Part shown: in pieces, positions 52,853 to 64,000 of the stretch | Numbering within the stretch: the stretch's first letter is position 1 | Layout of the letters: each line of letters starts with the position of its first letter | NCBI RefSeq assembly: GCF_002335805.1 | Contig: NZ_NISU01000001.1 | Location: 2,674,079-2,738,078 of the forward strand | Reading direction: 5' to 3' | DNA length: 64,000 bases | Source of the DNA: Bacillus sp. FJAT-45350 | Lineage (GTDB): Bacteria > Bacillota > Bacilli > Bacillales > NISU01 | Made by a program: the position numbers and the translations under genes | The notes under the pieces: model-generated | Database searches by the model: none | What the model was told of the DNA's origin: nothing | What the model saw: only the letters and a program-made list of their open reading frames with translations

Positions 52853-52927
52853 TGGCTGGGCTAGCTGGATTCGAACCAGCGCATGACGGAGTCAAAGTCC
52901 GTTGCCTTACCGCTTGGCTATAGCCCA
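52853..52927 (-). tRNA. tRNA-Gln (TTG)
   Basis: Begins TGGGCTATAGCC; anticodon TTG; encoded CCA. In B. subtilis trnD a tRNA-His precedes it; here only four bases separate it from tRNA-Trp and His is absent. Confidence 0.93.
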
Positions 52928-52931
52928 ATAT

Positions 52932-53005
52932 TGGCAGGGGCAGTAGGAATTGAACCCACACCGGAGGTTTTGGAGACCTCTGTTCTACCTTTAAACTATG
53001 CCCCT
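52932..53005 (-). tRNA. tRNA-Trp (CCA)
   Basis: Begins AGGGGCATAGTTT; anticodon CCA; encoded CCA end. Confidence 0.93.
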
Positions 53006-53016
53006 ATTGAGTTAAA

Positions 53017-53100
53017 TGGTGGAGGGGGACGGATTCGAACCGCCGAACCCTAAGGAGCGGATTTACAGTCCGCCGCGTTTAGCCACTTCGCTACCCCTCC
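53017..53100 (-). tRNA. tRNA-Tyr (GTA)
   Basis: Class II tRNA starting GGAGGGGTAGCG; anticodon GTA; encoded CCA. Confidence 0.93.
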
Positions 53101-53188
53101 ATAATTAAAAATACATTATATATTATACCATATGAATCCAGATTAGAAAAAGTGATAATTAATTATAATTCTTCTTTTTTATTTATAG

Positions 53189-53264
<76 letters not shown>

Positions 53265-53271
53265 AATAAAA

Positions 53272-53347
53272 TGGTGGCTCAGGACGGAATCGAACCGCCG
53301 ACACATGGATTTTCAGTCCATTGCTCTACCGACTGAGCTACTGAGCC
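53272..53347 (-). tRNA. tRNA-Phe (GAA)
   Basis: Begins GGCTCAGTAGCTC; anticodon GAA; encoded CCA. Confidence 0.93.
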
Positions 53348-53369
53348 ATATCTGCATTAAAGAATTAAA

Positions 53370-53446
53370 TGGCGGTCCGGACGGGACTCGAACCCGCGAC
53401 CTCCTGCGTGACAGGCAGGCATTCTAACCAACTGAACTACCGGACC
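53370..53446 (-). tRNA. tRNA-Asp (GTC)
   Basis: Begins GGTCCGGTAGTTC; anticodon GTC; encoded CCA. Confidence 0.93.
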
Positions 53447-53477
53447 AGATAAATTTTAGTGAAATCGACGATGTAGG

Positions 53478-53504
53478 ATTTGCTCCTGCGGTTACTCGTC
53501 GCAA
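53478..53504 (-). repeat. 27-bp rrn-region repeat, copy 1
   Basis: Minus strand reads TTGCGACGAGTAACCGCAGG plus AGCAAAT. The same sequence occurs at 54278-54304 and 57559-57585 on the other strand, always in spacers of this rrn-tRNA operon. Confidence 0.8.
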
Positions 53505-53542
53505 AAAACTACAATGATGCTTAATCAGGAAGCTTACGTTTT

Positions 53543-53619
<77 letters not shown>

Positions 53620-53638
53620 TCGTTATTAGTATGAAATA

Positions 53639-53714
53639 TGGTGGAGGATGACGGGATCGAACCGCCGACCCCCTGCTTGTAAGGCAGGTGCTCTCCCAGC
53701 TGAGCTAATCCTCC
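53639..53714 (-). tRNA. tRNA-Val (TAC)
   Basis: Begins GGAGGATTAGCTCAGCTGGG; anticodon TAC; encoded CCA. Its first 17 bases are duplicated upstream at 53828-53844. Confidence 0.93.
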
Positions 53715-53827
53715 GAAGTATTGATGAAGTCAAATCAGAGTAGACCCCTGTTTCTTCCTCTTCTAATTTAATCAAGTTGTCTATGCGTCGAAACAACTCG
53801 TAGAATATTCTATGAAGTAATGCTCGT

Positions 53828-53844
53828 AGCTGAGCTAATCCTCC
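53828..53844 (-). pseudogene. tRNA-Val 5' fragment duplication
   Basis: GGAGGATTAGCTCAGCT, identical to the 5' end of the adjacent tRNA-Val, lies 113 bases upstream of the intact gene. The two 17-bp copies are direct repeats enclosing a segment with no homology to tRNA, as after insertion into a tRNA 5' end or an unequal exchange. Confidence 0.75.
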
Positions 53845-53853
53845 ATATTTATA

Positions 53854-53928
53854 TGGTGACCCGTACGGGATTCGAACCCGTGTTACCGCCGTGAAAGGGC
53901 GGTGTCTTAACCGCTTGACCAACGGGCC
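53854..53928 (-). tRNA. tRNA-Glu (TTC)
   Basis: Begins GGCCCGTTGGTCAAG; anticodon TTC; encoded CCA. Confidence 0.93.
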
Positions 53929-53949
53929 ATCTAAATTAATAGTAAATCC

Positions 53950-54043
53950 TGGCGGAGAGCGAGGGATTCGAACCCTCGAGACGGCTTTTGACCGCCTACA
54001 CGATTTCCAATCGTGCTCCTTCGGCCAACTCGGACAGCTCTCC
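53950..54043 (-). tRNA. tRNA-Ser (GGA)
   Basis: Class II tRNA starting GGAGAGCTGTCCGAG with a long variable arm; anticodon GGA; encoded CCA. Confidence 0.93.
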
Positions 54044-54046
54044 AAT

Positions 54047-54121
54047 TGGCTCCACAGGTAGGACTCGAACCTACGACCGATCGGTTAACAGCCGATTGCT
54101 CTACCACTGAGCTACTGTGGA
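54047..54121 (-). tRNA. tRNA-Asn (GTT)
   Basis: Begins TCCACAGTAGCTC; anticodon GTT; encoded CCA. First tRNA after the 5S gene, as in B. subtilis trnD. Confidence 0.93.
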
Positions 54122-54131
54122 AAAATATAAA

Positions 54132-54247
<116 letters not shown>

Positions 54248-54277
54248 CAACCACTCTGTGATACTTCCTCGCAAGAC

Positions 54278-54304
54278 TTGCGACGAGTAACCGCAGGAGC
54301 AGAT
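54278..54304 (+). repeat. 27-bp rrn-region repeat, copy 2
   Basis: TTGCGACGAGTAACCGCAGG plus AGCAGAT lies in the 23S-5S spacer. It differs by one base from copy 1 and two from copy 3. Confidence 0.8.
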
Positions 54305-54401
54305 TTCTTCGCTGAAATTGCTTTCAACTGAGAGTTGTTCTCTCAAAACTAGATAGTGTTATATATGCAGGTCGTCGAATTCATTTCAACCTTAGAAAAT
54401 T

Positions 54402-59243
<4,842 letters not shown>

Positions 59244-59395
59244 GTGTGATATAAGCTCACTGTCACAAACGTGACGTTTCGATTTTAAAAAATCGAGAAA
59301 ATTAACGAGATGTGTTTACATCTCTTTTACGCTTGGCTTTTGTCTTGTTCAGTTTTCAAAGAACAAATGATTAACCGCTCGATAGCGACTTTAAT

Positions 59396-59424
59396 AATAT
59401 AACACTTTAATCATTTTGTGTCAA
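59396..59424 (-). promoter_or_regulatory. rRNA operon promoter P2
   Basis: On the minus strand TTGACA (59419-59424), 17 bases, TATATT (59396-59401): a near-consensus sigma-A promoter about 150 bases before the 16S start. Confidence 0.85.
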
Positions 59425-59481
59425 ACATAATTTTGATTTTTTTAAAACCAAAATCACCTCGTCTTTTCAGCGACGCTTATT

Positions 59482-59510
59482 AATATAACATGTCGAATAC
59501 TCGCGGTCAA
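59482..59510 (-). promoter_or_regulatory. rRNA operon promoter P1
   Basis: On the minus strand TTGACC (59505-59510), 17 bases, TATATT (59482-59487). Tandem P1/P2 promoters are standard for Bacillus rrn operons. Confidence 0.8.
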
Positions 59511-59524
59511 TACTTTCTCTTTTT

Positions 59525-60391
59525 TTATCTACAATAATATTTTCTGTGATAAATACCTTTCGCTTTTGTTTCCTTTAACGTAGTCTGAATCTTATTCTTT
59601 TGAACAAGATATTCAATAAGAAGTTCTAGGTCAACACTGTAATCCTTTAATTCATAATGACTCATCAATTCATTAATCGACCACGACTCTTCCTTAGTCT
59701 TCATAATGTCAATTATATGTTTACACCCCAAATCCATCTTCGTTCCAATGGTAAATTCATTAGCAATTAATAGTAGCTCGACTCTTTTTTCTATCGGTTC
59801 ATTCCCCACAATTAATTCATGGTATAGCTTATATGTTTCTGGTTCGATATGCTTAACTTGTTTCCATACCGTCACTTCCGGATAAAACCCACTTTCTATC
59901 ACTGCCAACCGAGCTTGGTGGTGTAAGGCATGCATAATACTATTAAAAGCATCTAAATAGTTCCCCGAGTGATAAAAAGACTTACTATCTTCAAAACGTC
60001 GAACAAGCTTCGCGAACTCTATCCCTATTTTTTTCTTCCTGTCTCCTACAGGGAATTGTCTTACCCTATCCTTCATTGAAGCAACTGTTTCATTTCGGTC
60101 GAATAAGATCTTCCCATTAAAAAACCAGTCAATAAATCTACGATTGCTTCCAGATATACCCCAACAGTTAATCGTATTTCGGTCAACCTGATGCATCGCA
60201 ACCTTTTTATCTTCGTACTTATAATGTTTAACGAACCATGGATCCTCTACTATGTCCTTTACAACAATCAATATTACATCAAAGCGGTCAGTAACAGATT
60301 CGCATAAAAACTCCCTCTCTACCATTAGAATACCAAGCGTATCCGTTTCTCCTGCTTTATCTTGGTATAATTGTCTTAGTAGTGATTCCAT
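59525..60391 (-). CDS. ygxA: Nucleotidyltransferase-like protein YgxA
   Basis: The 288-residue protein sits directly upstream of the rrn operon as ygxA does in B. subtilis. The N-terminal part (about 1-110) looks like a degenerate nucleotidyltransferase fold. The middle has a helical segment FYHSGNYLDAFNSIMHALHHQARLAV, and the C terminus resembles a winged helix. No metal-binding GS...DxD motif is evident, so catalysis is doubtful. GGAGCAGG precedes the ATG. The function is unknown. Confidence 0.82.
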   Translation of the reverse strand: MESLLRQLYQDKAGETDTLGILMVEREFLCESVTDRFDVILIVVKDIVEDPWFVKHYKYEDKKVAMHQVDRNTINCWGISGSNRRFIDWFFNGKILFDRNETVASMKDRVRQFPVGDRKKKIGIEFAKLVRRFEDSKSFYHSGNYLDAFNSIMHALHHQARLAVIESGFYPEVTVWKQVKHIEPETYKLYHELIVGNEPIEKRVELLLIANEFTIGTKMDLGCKHIIDIMKTKEESWSINELMSHYELKDYSVDLELLIEYLVQKNKIQTTLKETKAKGIYHRKYYCR

Positions 60392-60639
60392 TGTTACCTG
60401 CTCCTCTCTAAGTTAAAACAAAATTCTTCGTAAATAATTTTCTATGAGGGATAATTTCGACACAAAAAAGTAGAACCCTCTTTTCATTTTTAGTAGTGCA
60501 TTTTATAGCTTCAATTCTGTAAGAATAATCATAAAAAACTTCGTTACTTATTTCGACACAGACTCGCACCATGGTAATTAATATCGTTTTTCTCTTGTCC
60601 TACTGTATGCTATACTGTTAATCAGGAGGGAATAACTCT

Positions 60640-60996
60640 ATGGGAATAAAATATACAAACAAAATAAATAAAATACGCACGTTTGCATTATCGCTAGTTT
60701 TTATCGGTATCGTCGTTATGTACGTCGGCATCTTCTTTAGGACTTCTCCACTAGTGATGAGTTTAACAATGTTACTCGGTTTCCTTTTTGTCATCGGTAG
60801 TACAGTTGTTTACTTTTGGATTGGTATGCTCTCAACAAAAACAGTACAAGTGACATGCCCTTCTTGTAGTAAGAAAACTAAAATGCTTGGACGAGTTGAT
60901 GCTTGCATGCATTGCGACGAACCATTAACATTAGACCCTTCCTTAGAAGGAAAAGAATTCGATGAAAAATACAATAAAAAACAAGTAAAAAGCTGA
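60640..60996 (+). CDS. ygzB: YgzB family membrane protein
   Basis: The 118-residue protein has two membrane helices (about 13-32 and 42-65) followed by a zinc-ribbon-like tail with CPSC...CMHC. Its place between ygxA and perR and its length match B. subtilis YgzB. TCAGGAGGG precedes the ATG. No function is known. Confidence 0.85.
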   Translation: MGIKYTNKINKIRTFALSLVFIGIVVMYVGIFFRTSPLVMSLTMLLGFLFVIGSTVVYFWIGMLSTKTVQVTCPSCSKKTKMLGRVDACMHCDEPLTLDPSLEGKEFDEKYNKKQVKS

Positions 60997-61021
60997 ACCC
61001 AACTTGGGCTCAGCTTTTTTT
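60990..61021 (+). terminator. Terminator of ygzB
   Basis: AAGCTGA and TCAGCTT form a stem around ACCCAACTTGGGC and are followed by seven Ts; it also lies at the end of convergent perR. Confidence 0.8.
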
Positions 61022-61028
61022 CAGAAAA

Positions 61029-61466
61029 TTAATGTGTCTCTTTTCCATTACATTCCGTACAAGTCCCATAAATCTCCATTCGATGAGAACTCACTTTAAA
61101 TCCAGTTACATGCTCTGCAAGAGTCTCAACCTCATCTAAACCTGGGTAATGGAAATCTACAATCTTCCCACAACTTTCGCAGATAACATGATAATGATCT
61201 GAAGTCACACAATCGAACCTACTTGAAGAATCACCATATGTTAATTCTTTGACAATCCCAACTTCTTTAAACACTCTAAGATTATTATACACCGTTGCCA
61301 CACTCATATTTGGGAATTTCCCTTCAAGTGCCTTATATATTTCGTCTGCTGTAGGATGCGTCATTGATTCAAACAAATATTCGAGTATGGCATGACGTTG
61401 CGGGGTCATGCGAACCCTTGTACTTTTCAGAGAATCAATCGCTCCTTGCAAGCGATGATTAGACAT
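61029..61466 (-). CDS. perR: Peroxide-responsive repressor PerR
   Basis: The 145-residue Fur-family repressor is very close to B. subtilis PerR. It has the winged helix [20 protein letters not shown] and [12 protein letters not shown], the iron-sensing histidines and aspartates ([18 protein letters not shown]), and two structural CxxC zinc motifs. Iron-catalysed histidine oxidation by peroxide releases it from DNA. The ATG at 61466 has correct spacing to GAGGTG. A PerR box upstream indicates autoregulation. Confidence 0.95.
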   Translation of the reverse strand: MSNHRLQGAIDSLKSTRVRMTPQRHAILEYLFESMTHPTADEIYKALEGKFPNMSVATVYNNLRVFKEVGIVKELTYGDSSSRFDCVTSDHYHVICESCGKIVDFHYPGLDEVETLAEHVTGFKVSSHRMEIYGTCTECNGKETH

Positions 61467-61506
61467 CGTCATGCACCTCACTTTCAAGAAGAAAACAATT
61501 CTTATT

Positions 61507-61521
61507 TTATAATGTTTATAA
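61507..61521. promoter_or_regulatory. PerR box upstream of perR
   Basis: TTATAATGTTTATAA matches the consensus TTATAATNATTATAA at all but one position, 41 bases upstream of the start codon. Confidence 0.75.
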
Positions 61522-61619
61522 TTAGTATAATCGGGTAATCGTGTATTGTCAATGTTTTCACTATATACAACAAAGAAACGAACCCTACTATATATCTATG
61601 TCCTAATTACTTTTTCATG

Positions 61620-61919
61620 CTAGTCAAGTTTATTTAGAAAGGGTGCAACTTGAGTTGCGTTGACAACAAACGATGTAAGCCTACTTTCACTACTCCGCTT
61701 TTTACCCTTAATTTTCTCAACGTCTAAACACGCCTTCTTTATAGAACCTTTCAACTCCGCAATATCATCCTCTAGTACTCCAAAGAGAAAAGTAGTACTT
61801 CCTTTTTTCAAAAATCCACCTGTACTAGCTAACTCAGTCATACGATAACCTTTATTCTTGAGCTGCCTTTCAATCTCTTCCTTGTAATAATCATTCACAA
61901 TACAAATCATGAACTTCAC
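61620..61919 (-). CDS. DarA/YaaQ-like cyclic-di-AMP receptor protein
   Basis: From the GTG at 61919 (GGGAGAG seven bases upstream) the product has 99 residues. It matches the PII-like DarA/YaaQ family by the nucleotide-binding TELASTGGFLKKGSTTFLFGV segment and VNATQVAPF end. Such proteins bind c-di-AMP and trimerise. It is a diverged paralogue, not the yaaQ gene itself, inserted between perR and bcp where B. subtilis has none. The target is unknown. Confidence 0.8.
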   Translation of the reverse strand: MKFMICIVNDYYKEEIERQLKNKGYRMTELASTGGFLKKGSTTFLFGVLEDDIAELKGSIKKACLDVEKIKGKKRSSESRLTSFVVNATQVAPFLNKLD

Positions 61920-62014
61920 TACAATCTCTCCCTTACTATTATTTGAATAAAATACATCACTATCCCCTACCAATATCTTCATTACTATATGACATCAAAT
62001 CATGATTCCTATAT

Positions 62015-62060
62015 AAAAAGATTGCTCCAAAAGAATAAGCTTGACCTTCTGGAGCAATCT
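62015..62060 (-). terminator. Terminator of bcp
   Basis: GATTGCTCCAGAAGG and CTTTTGGAGCAATC form a long stem followed by TTTTTAT on the minus strand. Confidence 0.85.
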
Positions 62061-62070
62061 CAAAGTATGA

Positions 62071-62541
62071 TTATGACAAATTATCTTTTATGTAATTCAA
62101 CGCTTCCTCAACATGGTCTTTAACACGAACCTTTCTCCATTCTTTCAAAAGGTTCCCTTCCTTATCAATAATGAAGGTAGAGCGTTCAATTCCCATGTAT
62201 TCTTTTCCGAAGTTTTTCTTTAACTTCCAAACTCCATAAGCTTCAGATACCGTATGATCTTCGTCAGCTAATAGCAGGAAAGGTAACTCATGTTTCGCAA
62301 TAAATTTTTCATGACGCTCTATCGGGTCTGGACTAACTCCTAAAATAACCGCGTCTACTCCCTCAAAATCATTATGACGGTCTCTAAAGTCACACGCCTG
62401 TGTTGTACATCCAGGAGTCATATCTTTCGGATAAAAATAAAGAACAACATTCTTACCTTGAAAATCAAATAGCTTAACTTCTTTTCCGTCATTTGCCTTC
62501 AATGTAAAATCCGGTGCTGTTTGTCCTACTTCTACTGTCAT
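62071..62541 (-). CDS. bcp: Thioredoxin-dependent thiol peroxidase (Bcp)
   Basis: The 156-residue peroxiredoxin has APDFTLKANDGKEV, the peroxidatic motif YPKDMTPGCTTQACDFRD with Cys and a resolving Cys five residues on, and GIERSTFIIDKEG. It reduces peroxides using thioredoxin. The position next to perR matches B. subtilis ygaF. The start ATG follows AGGAGGGG. Confidence 0.94.
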   Translation of the reverse strand: MTVEVGQTAPDFTLKANDGKEVKLFDFQGKNVVLYFYPKDMTPGCTTQACDFRDRHNDFEGVDAVILGVSPDPIERHEKFIAKHELPFLLLADEDHTVSEAYGVWKLKKNFGKEYMGIERSTFIIDKEGNLLKEWRKVRVKDHVEEALNYIKDNLS

Positions 62542-62607
62542 TTAAAACCCCTCCTAATATACCTAACATTAGGTACTTTTTATTAGAGTATCGAATTTTT
62601 CACACTA

Positions 62608-63069
62608 TTACAACTGTCTTGAAGGTCTCTCGTAATAAATAACAGTAGAAACAACAAAAGCAGCAGGAATAATATACCCAATAAGTGCTTGAAACATCGC
62701 AATGAGTCTCCCCCAACCTAATGGGGTAATATCTCCATACCCAACAGACAAAAGGGTAACAGCACTAAAATAAGTCGTGTCCTCAATTAAATGCATCACA
62801 TGTCCACCAACGTGACGACTACCTTCTGTCAGAACTGTATAGCCCATCAACTCCAAAGCCATATAAATTGCACTAAAACCAAAAATAATTGTCAAATACA
62901 CTAGGAAAAGTACAACGAAATTACGAAAGGATACTCGCTTCCCCCTGACAGGTCGATCTTTTATTAATAACAAGAGACTAACACAAATCCCCATAAATGC
63001 AACCGTCATGATACACCCTATTATAATGTCTCCCAAAAACACCACCTCACCATAAATGTATGTCCACAC
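62608..63069 (-). CDS. Two-TM potassium channel family protein
   Basis: The 153-residue protein has a KcsA-like pore: selectivity filter LLSVGYGDITPLGWG between two helices, with an additional N-terminal helix or two. No RCK domain is attached. It probably conducts K+ or other monovalent cations across the cytoplasmic membrane. The start could also be one of the later in-frame ATGs near the GATATAATGG stretch; the pore is unaffected. Confidence 0.85.
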   Translation of the reverse strand: MWTYIYGEVVFLGDIIIGCIMTVAFMGICVSLLLLIKDRPVRGKRVSFRNFVVLFLVYLTIIFGFSAIYMALELMGYTVLTEGSRHVGGHVMHLIEDTTYFSAVTLLSVGYGDITPLGWGRLIAMFQALIGYIIPAAFVVSTVIYYERPSRQL

Positions 63070-63117
63070 CTACAAAAACTTTCTGAGGTTTATTTAAAAT
63101 TTTTGTATAGAAAGAAA

Positions 63118-63152
63118 AAAAGCAGAGATCACAAAAAGTAATCACTGCTTTA
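63118..63152 (-). terminator. Terminator of the ABC-2 permease operon
   Basis: AAAGCAGTGATT and AATCTCTGCTTT pair with one mismatch and are followed by TTTT on the minus strand. Confidence 0.75.
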
Positions 63153-63156
63153 CTCG

Positions 63157-63942
63157 TTAATTTCCAGCCCCACGGTACTTAGTAACTCCTTTATTCCAAA
63201 CAATAATAGCAAGGAAGAAGAAAAGAACTCCCATAAACGGTGTTAACGCCGCATACACATACCATTCTTCTTTACCTAAAAAGTACGCTGATGGGTAAAC
63301 CCCAACAAAAGCGAAAGGTAAAATCCATGTAAGAACGAAGCGAATAACTGGATGATAAATATCTACTGGGTAACGTCCATAGTTCCCGATATTGTACATC
63401 ATTGGCATAATATCTGTTCTACTATCCGACCAGAAGCTAATCGATGCAAGCATGATAAAAACCCCACCATATATTAACGCCCCGCCAACTGCCATTATAA
63501 TGAAGAGAAACGGATCATACCACGCAAATGATAAGTCCAGGTGCATCGAAGCATATATCATAATCGCTATTCCTGTTATCGTTCCAAACAATGATTCTAA
63601 CTCCATTCTTTCTAGAACAATTTGAAATAAACTATGAATCGGCCTTGTAAGAATCCGATCCATCTCTCCCTTTACAATATACCGTTCATTAAAGTCCCAT
63701 ATATTAAAGAATGATGAGAAAATAGAAAATGGCACTAGGAAGAAGCCGTAAATAAAGATAATTTCTTCTCTAGTCCAACCTGCTAGAAATCCGGTATGAC
63801 CGAAAACAACAAGGATAAATATTAAATTTACCGCTTGAAACAGCAAATCAGATAAAATCTCAATGACTGTATCCACTCTATATGTAAGCCTTGTCTTCAA
63901 ATATTGAGAGGCATATTGCATAAACATTGATAAATAATACAT
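63157..63942 (-). CDS. ABC-2 family transporter permease
   Basis: The 261-residue protein has six predicted membrane segments and the family features ILTRPIHSLFQIVLERME and ILPFAFVGVYPSAYFLGK, typical of the DUF990-type ABC-2 permeases that work as two unlike subunits with an ATPase. The preceding gene ends four bases away and looks like the partner permease. The substrate is unknown. Confidence 0.87.
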   Translation of the reverse strand: MYYLSMFMQYASQYLKTRLTYRVDTVIEILSDLLFQAVNLIFILVVFGHTGFLAGWTREEIIFIYGFFLVPFSIFSSFFNIWDFNERYIVKGEMDRILTRPIHSLFQIVLERMELESLFGTITGIAIMIYASMHLDLSFAWYDPFLFIIMAVGGALIYGGVFIMLASISFWSDSRTDIMPMMYNIGNYGRYPVDIYHPVIRFVLTWILPFAFVGVYPSAYFLGKEEWYVYAALTPFMGVLFFFLAIIVWNKGVTKYRGAGN

Positions 63943-63945
63943 TTA

Positions 63946-64000
63946 TTAGCCCCCCTGTACCACAAGTTGTTTTTTCGCAATCAACCATAATGCTTGAACA
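63946..64000 (-). CDS. Partner ABC-2 permease, 3' end only
   Basis: The minus strand reads QALWLIAKKQLVVQGG and a TAA; the gene continues beyond the window. Position and ending suggest the companion DUF990-type permease. Identification rests on context. Confidence 0.5.
   Translation of the reverse strand, partial: VQALWLIAKKQLVVQGG

Overview
The window looks like chromosomal DNA of a low-GC, endospore-forming Bacillaceae (Bacillus or a close relative). Evidence for this is: an rrn-tRNA block whose tRNA order nearly matches B. subtilis trnD; the ygxA-ygzB-perR-bcp block next to it; a yhbA(queG)-yhbB-cspR(trmL)-...-prkA-yhbH neighbourhood; YjcZ-type small sporulation proteins; and GGAGG-type ribosome binding sites with GTG/TTG starts.

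Layout. 1-2.0 kb: two CPBP membrane proteases, one frameshifted. 2.1-20.1 kb: an 18-kb accessory element inserted inside the sporulation gene yhbH. It carries an IS4-type insertion sequence, an S-layer-homology protein and S-layer-like fragments, a HEPN-motif protein, a frameshifted Mrr-like nuclease, three large serine recombinases, an XRE regulator, several small ORFs, an OB-fold lipoprotein and a leucine-rich-repeat protein. 20.1-36 kb: the 5' part of yhbH, DUF3055, a PrcB-domain protein, prkA, pbpD, a haem monooxygenase-like gene, trmL, yhbB, ogt, queG, a B3/4-domain protein, dps and an aldo/keto reductase. 36-52 kb: a 2-oxoacid dehydrogenase operon (E1a-E1b-E2-E3) downstream of ptb-buk, a GH31 alpha-glucosidase, a MarR-azoreductase unit and a second E1a-E1b pair. 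52-59 kb: fourteen tRNAs plus an inverted tRNA-Leu, and a 5S/23S/16S operon on the minus strand with two tandem promoters. 59-64 kb: ygxA, ygzB, perR, a DarA-like c-di-AMP receptor, bcp, a K+ channel and ABC-2 permeases.

Main discovery. yhbH is split. Codons 1-345 lie at 20117-21150. The missing 46 C-terminal codons, the stop and a terminator lie 18 kb away at 1955-2142, in the same orientation. Both junctions share AATCA on the minus strand. Recombination at the shared CA dinucleotide restores an uninterrupted frame of about 391 codons. The element-side arms at the two junctions carry the inverted repeat GGGTATATGC / GCATATACCC at exactly equal distances (14.5 bp) from that dinucleotide, which is the geometry of a large-serine-recombinase attP. 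With intact serine recombinases inside, this looks like a skin/SPbeta-type sporulation-intervening element that could be excised to rebuild yhbH. A degenerate second copy of the yhbH 3' end inside the element hints at an older or stacked insertion.

Other structure. At least five copies of a hairpin repeat with covarying stems lie in intergenic DNA outside the element. Paired MarR operators precede the azoreductase gene. A PerR box precedes perR. A 27-bp repeat recurs around the rRNA genes. A possible short terminated RNA lies near the tRNA-Leu gene.
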